A DNA stretch of 64,000 bases from contig NC_053494.1 of NCBI RefSeq assembly GCF_905171775.1, positions 199,562,044 through 199,626,043 on the forward strand, written 5' to 3'. Both the position numbers and the translations under genes were made by a program. Origin of the DNA: Rana temporaria (taxonomy: Eukaryota > Chordata > Amphibia > Anura > Ranidae). Position 1 is the stretch's first letter. Every line of letters begins with the position of its first letter. Below are positions 12,601-25,043 of the stretch, one piece after another. The notes below the pieces were generated by a model that searched no databases, had not been told where the DNA came from, and was given only the letters and a program-made list of their open reading frames with translations.

Positions 12601-15600
12601 GGCAGCTTTCTCCTCCGCTTTGTCCTTATTCCTCTCCTCCAGTGCCCGCCGTGCCTGGTCATCCTCATGCTTCCGCTTATATTCCACCATATCCTTGCCC
12701 ATCTTCCTTCTCTCAATTTCTCGTTTAATTTCTTTCTGCATGAACACAAGAATGTTTAGCAACTTTAAACAACAAAGTTGCACTGCAAACACAAGCACCC
12801 CCACCAAAACACCAAGAGAACCTCAAATTGTTATTTAAAGCTATGGGAAAACTAACAAGGGACAGACAAGTAAATAATAATACAAACCTGCAACTTCCCA
12901 CATTCACATTTGAGCATTTTTATGCTCATTTCCCCAACAAAACAGAGGCTATTGAATTGTCCCTGTTCACTCAAAGTGCATGAGCTCCCCCCCCCCCCCG
13001 AGCATATTTAGGGGTTTTCGATCCCATAGATTTCAATGGGAACACTTGTAAAATGCGTGATACGTATGTTTTTGCACCTGAAAAGATTTCTCTCCATCCC
13101 CAGTTTCTATAGAACTGCTCTCTCCTCCTTGACCAGCCCAGGTAACAAAACTTCTGAAGCTATATACAGTGAATCTGGAAAAGTACCGTATTTATCGGCG
13201 TATACCGCGCACTTTTTTGCCCTGAAAATCAGGGCAAAATCGTGGGTGCGCGGTATACGCCGATACCCGCGCCGAGTTTTGAATACTGCGCCGACATATA
13301 CCGAGCGCAGTACACTCGGGTATAGTCGGGCAGTCTCGGCTCCTTCCGCGCTCACGTCCTGGACGTCAGCGCGGGTAGCCGAGCATTGCTGACAATACAC
13401 GAGTGTACTGCGCTCTGTATATGTCGGCGCAGTATTCAAAACTCGGCACGGGAACCGAGCGGGGAGGACGCCGCAGAAGGACGCCGGACCCACCGAAGAG
13501 GACACCGGACCCACCGAAGAGGACACCGGACCCGCCGCAGAAGGACACCCGAAGCCGCAGAAGGACGCCGGACCCGCCAAAGAGGACACCCGAAGCCGCA
13601 GACGAACGCCGGACCCGACGAGGCCGCCGATGGACGCCGTGCAAAACACCAAAACTGTAAGTACAAAAAAAACTTTTTTCCACAGGATTCGTGTCAACTT
13701 TGGGGGTGCGCGGTATACGCGGGAGGGCGTTATACCGCGATAAATACGGTATTCACTTTTTCCACAATTTATGTCACAGCCTTATTCCAAAGTTGATTAA
13801 ATTCACCATTTTCTTCAAAATTCTACAAAACAATACATCATAAGGGACAAAGTGAAAGAAGCTTGAAATCTTTGCAAATTTATTATAAGAAAAAAAAAAT
13901 ATATATATTAAAAATCCCATGTACATAAAATATTCACAGCGTTTGCCCAATACTTTGTTGAACTACCTTTGGCACCAATTACAGCCTCAAGTACTTTTGG
14001 GTATGATGCTACAAACTTGGCGCACCTATTTTTGGGCATTTTCTCCCATTCTTCTTTGTGGGACCTCTCAAGCGCCACCAGGTTAGATAGATGGGGAGCG
14101 TCGGTGCACAGCCATTTTCAGATCTCTCCAGAGATGTTCAAGTCAGGGCTCAGGCTGGGCCACTCAAGGACATTCACAGAGTTGTTCCATAGCCACTCCG
14201 TTGTTATCTTGGTTGTGTGCTTAGGGTTGTTGTCTTGTTGGAAGATAAACCTTCGTCCCAGTCTGAGGTCCAGAGCAGGTTTTAATCACGGATGTCTACA
14301 TTGCTGCATTCAGCTTTCTCTCGATCCCGACTAGTTTTCTAGTTCCTGCCGCTGAAAAACATCCCCACAGCATGATGCTGCCACCACCATGCTTCACTGT
14401 AGGGATCGTATTGGCTAGGTGATGAGCGGTGCCTGGTTTCCTCCAAACATGACAATTGAACTCTTTGGCAATCTTTTTTTCATCAGACCAGAGAATTTTG
14501 TTTCTCATGGTCAGAGTCCTTCAGGTGCCTTTTACTGAGAAGTGGCTCCGTCTGGCCACACTACCATACAGGCCTGACTGGTGGAGTGCTGCAGAGATGG
14601 TTGTTCTTCTGGAAGGTTCTCCTCTCTCCACAGAGAAACGCTGGAGCTCTGCCAGGGTGACCATCAGGTTCTTGGTCACCATCCTGACCAAGGTCCTTCT
14701 CCCACGATCTCTCAGTTTGGCCGGGTGGCTCGCTCTAGAAAAAGAGTCCTGGTGGTTCCAAACTTCTTCCTTTTACGGAAAGGCAAAAGCTGTGAAAACT
14801 TATGTACATGTGATTTTCTCGTTTTTTATTTTCATTAAAGCGGAGTTCCAACCACAATTAGTATTTTTTAAATGCATGTCCTTTCATCCTGCGTTTTTAT
14901 AATATAAATCCGGTCACTTACTATTTCACAATCCGCTGCCGATCCGCATAGATATTCAAAAAAGATAGTTTATAAAACGATATCTACACCGTTGTCATTT
15001 TGCTTGTGGGCATTGTGAAGCCTACAGGCACTTACTTCCTGGAAGTCTTGGATGGGGAGTGATAATTGGGTAGCGCACTGCATCCTGGGAAATGATGACA
15101 CACATTTCCCAGGAGCATTAGAGGGAGATGATGTCAGAATCCTAGGTGCTTTCAAAGGCAGATTTCGTGGGACCGCATAGCAACAGGCATTTCCAGATGA
15201 GTAAAAAAAAAAAAAAAAAAAACCCCTGAAAGCCGAGAACGTAAGTGTTCGTACGGTCGGCGCTAAGGGGCTATGCTACTTTATTAGTGTCTTGCTGTTG
15301 TGCGGTTTTCGCACCCTTTCTCATTCACATACACGAAGGCTGAAGCCTGGTCGTCTGTCCATGGTATTGCTGGGATGAGGGACATGGATCACAAAATTAA
15401 CTCTGGCAGTAACAATGTGGCAAACTGTACAAAAGAAAAAGAAAAGAACATGGAGGCTGAAATTAAACAATTTCTCTATGACCTTCCTACCTCATGTTCC
15501 TCTTTCTTTTTCTCCTCCTGCTTCTGTTCCAACTTCTGCATTACCCTAAAATAAGAAAATAAAGCTTAGAACTATGTTCAGGTCATCTTTCATCAGATTA

Positions 15601-18600
15601 AAACCATATGAATTGCAGATAAAGTGAATTCTAGATAATTCTGGATAAACTGGGCAACCCCTGCACCAACAAACCTATCATGATAGAGCTGTGGTCAAAC
15701 TTTACATCATGTGATGCAGGTTCCCTATACCAGTAGAAGCACTGGGTGGGCACTTCCAGTTAGGGGACTCTTAATTCTGCAGTAAAAAATCACTGAAGTG
15801 TTGTCACTGTGAGCTGCCGTCTTAGCTAATTGGACACTGGCACCCCCCCGATAGCCCAGTCAGAACAAAGCAAAAAAAAAAAAAAAAAATGTAGCGTTTT
15901 GCCCATTGGCACTTTGGGAGAGATCCTGTGATAGGCCTGCGGGGCTATAAATAGGAGGGCTCAGACACCAGTCTTTGCAATGCCTCCCAGGTGGTTGGAC
16001 ACACGTTATTTTTGGTCAGCATTATCTTGATCCTGGTAGGTACAAACCCTCTCCCTCGCTTATTTGTCACACATGGTTACTTTTTTGACTCGATTTGACC
16101 TTGTACTAGTGGGGTATTCCCATGCACTGGTGTCACTGCTTCACCAAGTGGCATTTTATATTTTAGAACGCATATATTTAGTTTCACACTTGGATTCTCA
16201 TTCAATTCAGCTGTGCTTTCACTATTCATAAATTGTACCAGGTGGTTGCTCTTGGCCATTTAATCATTATTTTATTACTTTCTCACCAATTATTTTCTTA
16301 AAGCGGAAGTAAACCCATCTATTTGATTGTTTAAAAAAACAGTTAACATTCCCGGCATGCCGGAAATGCTAGATGTCACATTTGCTTGTGCTCTCAAACT
16401 ATCCAATGGCTGGTTTCATAACTGATCACATGTGCAGCATCGTGGCAGATTAAACAGAGGCCAAGATGGCAGCTTCCTTGGCTGAAAACAATAGGAGGGT
16501 TTACTTCCACTTTAATTAGTGCACATTACCCATATACACTTTTTCTAGCCACCATGCTGGCAGGCCATGCTGGATGGTTCCGTTTGCCCGTTGTTCCCGT
16601 TTTGTGCTGCTGGCCCATTCTGGATCCTTTACCCACATCTCCCGGGGTCAGACATCTCTGGGGGCTGCCAGTGGGACTTTGGAATGCAGCATCATGTATC
16701 TTTGCGAGTATAACTCCCTTAGTCCGATTCCCACATTTTAATCTACCCGATATATTTTCAAGTTCATTACTATGCTATATATTTTAACCATTTTACTTTA
16801 TAGATTAGGGCCCGGATTCACATACATCGGCGCACATATATGCCCCCCGTAGCACATCTCTTTTACGCTACGCCGACACAACAGAGAGGCAAGCATGGAA
16901 TTCACAAAGCAAATGCTCCCAACATTGCGCCGGCGTAACGTAAATTCGTAGGCGTACGCCAGCCTAATTCAAAGTAGGTGGAAGTGGGCGTGATCCATTT
17001 AAATGAAGCGTGACCCCAGAATCACGTCGAAAATACTCCCTAAGATACGTTGAATCACTGCCTACGACTTGAACGTAACCTACGCTCAGCCCTATTCACG
17101 TACTACTACGTAAACGACGTATAATATTACGGCTGTTCCCTGGTCCATACCTTTGCATGAGTTGCGCCTCATAGATGGGGAATAACTTTACGCCGGACGT
17201 ACGACTTACGTAAACCGCGTATATTAATGCTCCGGGCGCAAGTACGTTCGTGAATCGGCGTATCTAACTCAATTTGCATATTCGAACCGTAAATCAATGG
17301 GAGCGCCCCTTGCAGCCAGCGTAAATATGCGTCCACGATACGACGGCGTAGGAAACTTACGTCGGTCGGATGAAGCCTATTTACAGGCGTATCTTGCTTT
17401 CAAAGTCTGGCGCATTTATACAACGGCGCATATGTTCACTTAAGCCGATGTATCTCGAGATACGTCGCGTAAGTGCTACGTGAATCCGGGCCTATGTTTA
17501 TGCATCAACCCCTGAAGAGTGAGATTGAACTTACGAAGCGCGTTGGGTCACCATAGATGCAATGACACATTTACCATGGACTTATTACTGTATGTAACTA
17601 TAATGACTTTGCATATTTGGGCCAACTGTTTGTCATTATGACATCTTTTCCCAGTTTTATTACTGGCATATACTCACAAAACCTGTACTATATTTGTATT
17701 ACTGGCTGTATGGACGATACATCTAAAGTCCCAATGAGCAAAAACCATTGTCTTCAAAACAAAAAGTTATTGTAAATCGAGAACTTTGAGTCACCGGAAA
17801 CAGCAGGCGAGAAATCTTCCAATGGGGACACTTGTTACAGTGACACATTTGTAAGCAGGAAGAAATCTACTTTGGCTTTACATACACAATACAGGCAGCA
17901 TTTACAAGTTTTTTTTTTCCTTTAGGATTTTTTTTTAATTATTTAAAAAAAAAAATGTTTTTTTTTAAACTCTGCAGCCAGTAAGGCACTGTAACCGTGC
18001 GATCAGCATCCTCACAGTTCATTGAGAACTACAAGCCGTCAGCCAGAGGCGCCAACTTGTAGTTCATTAACCACTTAAGGACCGGACCAATATGCTGCCT
18101 AAAGACCCAAGGTGTTTTTACAGTTCGGGACTGCGTCGCTTTAACAGACAATTGCGCGGTCGTGCGACGTGGCTCCCAAACAAAATTGGCGTCCTTTTTT
18201 CCCCACAAATAGAGCTTTCTTTTGGTGGTATTTGATCACCTCGGCGGTTTTTATTCTTTGCGCTATAAACAAAAATAGAGCGACAATTTTGAAAAAAATG
18301 CTATATTTTTTACTTTTTGCTATAATAAATATCCCCCAAAAACATATATAAAAAAAAATTTTCCCTCAGTTTAGGCCGATACGTATTCTTCTACCTATTT
18401 TTGGTAAAAAAAAAAAAATCGCAATAAGCGTCTATCGATTGGTTTGCGCAAAATTTATAGCGTTTACAAAATAGGGGATAGTTTTATTGCATTTTTATTA
18501 ATTTTTTTTTTTTTTTTACTACTAATGGCGGCGATCAGCGATTTTTTTCGTGACTGCGACATTATGGCGGACACTTCGGACAATTTTGACACATTTTTGG

Positions 18601-21600
18601 GACCATTGTCATTTTCACAGCAAAAAATGCATTTAAATTGCATTCTTTATTGTGAAAATGACAGTTGCAGTTTGGGAGTTAACCACAGGTGGCGCTGTAG
18701 GATTTAGTGTACACTTAGTGTGTGTTTACAACTGTAGGGGGGTGTGGCTGTAGGAATGACGTCATCGATCGAGTCTCCCCTATAAAGGGGATCACTCGAT
18801 CGATGCAGCGCCATAGTGAAGCACGGGGAAGCCCCGATCGCGACGGAGCGGCTATAAACAAATAGCCGCGCCGTCGTCCCGGATCGCTCCCCGAGGGAAC
18901 CCGACCGCCGCATGTAGCGGAGGGGGGGGGGGGGCGTCCCGATCGGACCCCCGACCCACGTCTAGGCAGGGACGTACAGGTACGCCAATGTGCCTGTACG
19001 TGCCATTCTGCCGACGTATATGTACATGCGGCGGTCGGGAAGTGGTTAATTCAGAACTCTGAATAAATTACGCGGTCGTGTCAGCCATGCACAGCCGCGC
19101 GGGTTTTAAAAAAATTCTGATAGCAGCTGCTGTAAGAAGATCCCCAGCCCGCTGTCATGAGGTGGGGTTAGGAGCTGGAACATGTTCCATGTTCCACAGG
19201 TGCACTTATCCTTTAACTATACATATAAGTGTAGGGCTGACCTCTCCACTTTTTCTGTAATTTCCTCTTCAGGCTGGGAGACTGGCATCTCGCTATTCCC
19301 AAATTCTTGAAGTTCCTTTGTTTGCTCTGTGGGTGGATTCTCATCTTGCACTACAGAGAGATCAGCGAGAACAGGAATTAAAAACAAAAATCCAGGAAAC
19401 TATTCAGCATTTAGAAGGTTGAGTGCGCGTTCCGATTCTAACCTGGGGTGGTGGCTGAAGAATCGCTGGGGGTTTCCACAGATGGGGGCAGCAAGTCCTC
19501 TGAAGGGCATTGTGGTACAGGGCAGGATTCAGCAGAGCAGGTCACTGGTGGGTTAGTGGATAGGTGAGGATTAGTTGGTAACCCATCATTATCTCCTGTG
19601 TGCATCTAAAGAAAAAAAAAAAATATATATATATATAAGGATTGCCAGCAATAAGAACCTGGGACAGAACTTGATATTCTCTCTTTTCAAAGCTGCCAGG
19701 TAAAGTCCACAAACGGTTAAAGGAGCACAGAAAAACACAGCTACACAGTTAAAAGGGCTTATAACTTGCATATTAAAAAGGGGTTGTAAACCCTAAAGCT
19801 GCGTGCACACGATCGTTAGTAGGAACAACCATCGGTTAAAAATGCTCAGAATCAAGTCGACGCATGCTTGGAAGCATTGAACTTCATTTTTTTCAGCACG
19901 TCGTTGCGTTTTACGTCACCGCGTTCTGACACAATCGTTTTTTTAACCAATGGCGTGTAGGCGCGACAGACTATCAGTCAGCTTCATCGGTTTACCGATG
20001 AAAACGGTCCATTCTCATCGGATGGACCGATCGTGTGTACGCGGCATCACTTTTTTTCACTTTAATGCATGCTATGTTTTTGACAGGTACCCTGTCCCCA
20101 CTTCCGTCAGACCTCGCCGTGGCGAGGTATGTCAGAAGTCGGGCCCCCTCCTCTCTCTGCTGTTGGGCCAGTAGGAGAGCGCAGTGTGCTTTGCGCATGC
20201 GCAGTAGAGACCTGTCCGTGAAGTTGCAAGGCTTTACTGTTGAGTTCCCTTACCGGCAATGGCGGCAGCAGCACCCGACAGCAACATTGGTTGTGGTGCC
20301 GACAGCGCTGGACTCCCGGACAGGTAAGTGTCGGAATATGAAAATTCAGCAGCTACAGTATGTATAGCCGCTGACTTCATTTTTTGATGGACGGCCAGAA
20401 ATCCGCTTTAACAGACAGCAAGAAAAACCGACAGGGGTTCCAATCCCTCTCCACTATCCAAAATGAAGTACCTTTAGTTATAATTGAATGCATTCTATTC
20501 TAAAAGGTAAAAAACTAAATAAAAAACTTGTGCTTGAGGATTAACCCCCCCCCCCATATTTACCTGCGCCAGATTTCAAACTAGGGCTTTCTCCCACCTC
20601 GGCGCCATGCCTGTGTCAAATGTGTCAAACGAGACCAAATAAGTGCCCCAAAGAAAGTGCTTCTATGGGAGCACTATGCGGGGGGGGGGGGGGGGTTTAG
20701 GGGGAGATATGAGCGCTGGACGGGGGTCCCAAGAAGAGCGAGATCATGCCTGCTCTGTGCAAAAATAATTCCACAGAGCAGGCAAGTAAATTTTTATCAT
20801 TAAAAATAAATGCAAGCTTTATAATCACTTTAAATCTAGGATTTAGCATAGATTTGCATCCATTAACAACTTAAAAATGTAGAAAAAGTCAAGCTGCAGC
20901 TCTGACTGGTAAATGTACCAGCAAGTCTGACTCCTGAGTGTCTGACGCCTTTGCTAGCATTACATATAATTGCATTTCAATGATGACATAACATAGAAAA
21001 GTGCCAGCAACTGCATTTATTATGATTACATTATGCACCAAGTCAAGATCAAGAGACACCTGTGAAAGCTTGTGACAGAGTACATTAACCACTTAAGAAC
21101 CGGACCAAAATGCAGGTAAAGGACCCGGCCAGTTTTTGCGATTCGGCACTGCGTCGCTTTAACTGAAAATTGCGCGGTCGTGCAAAGTGGCTCCCAAACA
21201 AAATTGGCATCCTTTTTTTTTTTCCACAAATAGAGCTTTTTTTTCGAGGTATTTGATGACCTCTGCGGTTTTTATTTTTTGTGCTATAAACAAAAATTTG
21301 TTAACAATCGCCATTTTATTCTCTAGGGTGTTAGGATAAAAAATATATATAATGTTTGGGGGTTCTAATTAGAGGGAAGAAGATGGCAGTGAAAATAGTG
21401 AAAAATTACATTAGAATTGCTGTTTAACTTGTAATGCTTAACTTGTAATACCAATGACCACCACCAGATGGCGCCAGCTTACACATCTGGTGGTAATAAC
21501 TTGTCATACCAATGGCTCACCACCAGCTCACAAAAAAAAAAAAAAAAAAGTTTGCCCCCCCTTCCGAGCCAAGTCGCCAGGACCCTATTTCTAGTCTAGT

Positions 21601-24600
21601 TTCTAGCACAAAAAATTGTAAAAACCACGGAGGTGATAAAAAAATGAAAGCCATTTGTGAAAAAATAAAAAAAGGACACAAATTTTATATGGGTACAGCG
21701 TCGCATGACTGCGCAATTCTCAGTAAAAGAAAGCTGTGCCATTTCGCAAAATAATGGCCTGGTCAGGAAAGTGGCTAAACCTTCCGGAGCTGAAGCGGGT
21801 AAATAATGCTTTACAATTTAACTAAACCCATTTGATTTCAGTCAACTAAAATGTACTGGAGATTTTAAAATCAACAAACTAAAATGGCATTTTAGTTAAA
21901 AACACAAACTAAAACTAAATGGAAACTTTATGTCAAAATGAACACAGGTTTTTATTTTCGGCACGGTTGGAGGGGTGAGCAAAGCAGATAAGAGGCCCTT
22001 GTGTACAAGCGTCAATTGAAAGTCTATGCAGTAAAGATCAGGTTAAAAGAAGTGACAGTGTCAAAGATATAAATAAACATCATGCAATCTATGAAGGAGA
22101 ACAAATGGCTTTGCGGCCTTGGCACAGATTCTTGGCTGCTTTACAAGTACAGGAAAAAAATAAACATCCAACAACCACAGCACCTGTTTCACTTTGGTGA
22201 TCTTTCCTATGAGCTCTTCTGCAGAGATACCACCAGCAATGACTTCCAGTGGGATTCCATTGTCCCCGATGAAGAAGCTGGAGGGGACACATACCACAGG
22301 ATCTAAAGGAAGGCTTGTCAAGGAGAAATCGCATGATGAGATGTTGTGCGCGCTGGATGTACAAAATCCTTCCTGATGCTAGAATGGTCCTCATTTTTCA
22401 ATGTCTTTTAAAGCGTTAATAAACCCACAACCGTAAATTAAATCTGTATATGCAGCAGAGCATGCTCGTTATTCTCACTGTGGAACCTAAAGGGTTAATC
22501 TCGTGCATTGTTTAAAAAGGCCGTTTGATCCTGTCCCCCTCTTTTACTGTCCCCAATCCATCTCCTGATAGAACATAGCCTTGTGGGCACTCCGCACATG
22601 CTCAGTTTGTTGTGCATTGCTAGAGAGTTTTTTATTTTGGGAGGGTGCATGTGATCAGCACAGGGCCAATTAACACTATCCAGGCAGAGGGTCAGGGGGA
22701 CCTTATAGGACAGAGTAGAATGAAAACTCATCCTACAAGCTTTAACCAGACACTGATAGCAGTCACAAGACTGCCATTTACTGCTGATGAGAAAAGGTAT
22801 TTAGCAGTTTATATTTACTAAAATAATTAAATTTCCATGTACTGTGGGAGACCAGATATAGTGAATGCAGAGTCCTGGGTTAAAGAGGTTGTAAAGGTAA
22901 ATGTTTTTTCACTTTAATGCATCCTATGCATTAAGGTGAAAAAACATCCAACGTTACCGCAGAACCGCCGTTTTACTTACCTCACCCCTCGAAAGTCCCG
23001 CGCGCGTCCTCGTGATCCTCTTCGGTTCCCAGCCTGGCCGTTGATTGGCTAGGTTGGACGGATTGATAGCAGCGCAGCCATTGGCTGACGCTGCCGTCAA
23101 TCACATCCGATGACACGGCGCGCCGGGGGCGGGGCAGAGTGATACAGTCGGCGGCTATGCCCGCCGCTGGATCACGGGAGCGCGCCCGCAAAAGCTTTCC
23201 ACCATGCTCGCTCGCATGAAGGTGGAAAGCTTTTGCGAGGAGGAGCCGAGACAGACGCGAGGGACCCCAGAAGACCAGGTTCGGGGACACTCTGTGCAAA
23301 ACGAGCTGCACAGTGGAGGTAAGTATAACATGTTTGTTATTTAAAAAAAAAAGTAACACTTTAAAGAGCAAGTAAACCTTCTTCTAATGATTGTACTTAT
23401 AGGTAAGCCTATAAGGCTTCCTTGTAGATACTGTAAATATCTCCTAAACTTGCACAGTTTAGGAAAAATTGACTGTATACTGTGCCGATGACAGGACGGT
23501 AAAAAAAGTCCTGCTAGCAGCATCTTTGGAGCGGTGTGTATACCGCTCCTGCCCATTGAAATCAATGGGGCACTGCGGCTATACCGTCGGCAAAGCGCCT
23601 CTGCAGAGGCACTTTGCAGTGGTTTTTAACCCTTTCTCGGCTGCTAGCGGCCGAATAGCGCTGCGAAAATTGACCGTAAAGCGCCGCTAAAAACTTACCG
23701 CTGACGTCGCCCCACCCCAGTGTGAAAGAGGCCCAAGAGAAATAATCAACTTTATTAAAATGTTTTTCTATAACTGCCTGGAGTTCATTTTTAAGTGGTG
23801 ATATGCTTGGTATTGTCCTCAAATGACAGTATAAAAAAGTAAAGTAAACAGCGGGTTCAACTTACAGGGTATATTGTAAGAACTCAAAATAAGTAGAGCT
23901 TGAAAATAACATCTATGATCAGAAGTTACATCTAAAGACAAAAACACACATACATGTACAAACACGGCAAAGGTCAAAGCCATCTAAAGTGTCTGGAAGA
24001 GTGCAAATACAGTGCCCATCATGCATATCCTTTCTAAATCAAAGCTGGCCAGGCTTATTATAAAAAAAATAAAAATAAAAAGTAAAATTCACATAAATCC
24101 GCTTTTCCTAAACTTTTCACACCAAAAGGAACCCTCAAGGGAAGCTTGCATCGAAAGCTCACTAGTTGTAGAGATCACAAAATAAAGAATATGACACCCT
24201 GAGAGTATCTGTATGGTGGGATGACGGCTCCCAAAATACACCGCTTCTCTCTTGTCTGAACACGTTCCCAAGAGACCCTTCAGAGGGTTTACTATGGAGA
24301 ACTTTCATGTTCCACTACATATCTTATTACCCTTTCCAAAGGGTCTCTTGTGGTGACATTTTCCTGACAGACTGTTCAATGGGGAAACAGAGGGAAAGGT
24401 TTTACAGGTAGAGAATTTATTATATTTATTTTTATTACATATGGGCAGCATGCATTGCCCATGTGAACTACAATCCTCCTTTATGGAGGAACTCCAGGTC
24501 ATTTATAAAAATTAGGAATTTCAATCTGCACTAAAGATCAGGGTGGATAAAAATCGACTATTTAAAAATAAAAAAATTATTTATTTGATTATCAAATTTT

Positions 24601-24952
24601 ATTGAAATGATTTTGAAGAAAAAAAAAAAAAAATCTAAAAAGATCGTTTTCTGTTGAAGATATATTACCAATTTAGTTTATTCAGCATGAAATGGAGCTT
24701 AGTTATGTAGCATGAGGCTGTATGTTCTGCAATATTTTCATTTTTAGTAAACTCATTCAATTAATCCAAGCTCTGCAAGCTGAGAGAACATGCACTGCAT
24801 TCACACAATATCACAGTAACCATGAGAGAAAAAGTTCAGCCATGTATAAATTTTGTCCAAGCACTTGTAAAAACACTCATAGGTAAGGCACCTAATCCCA
24901 AAGAGAAAATTAGATAAGACAATAGGAGGGAACGGGGATATTTGCAGTGCAT

Positions 24953-25043
<91 letters not shown>

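Noticed and set aside
13107..13697. A 196-codon minus-strand frame with SSVGPVSSSVGP repeats
   Set aside because: It reads family D tandem blocks and hairpin; equivalent frames appear in the other family D copies.
14296..14508. Tc1 transposase frame as a functional gene
   Set aside because: Only 70 codons are left, the flanking coding sequence has stops and an internal deletion, and the DDE triad is not complete.
18169..18351. Recurrent small proteins with FFPTNRAFFWWYLITSAVF
   Set aside because: They occur in every family A copy and are broken differently each time, so they come from shared transposon sequence and not from a gene.
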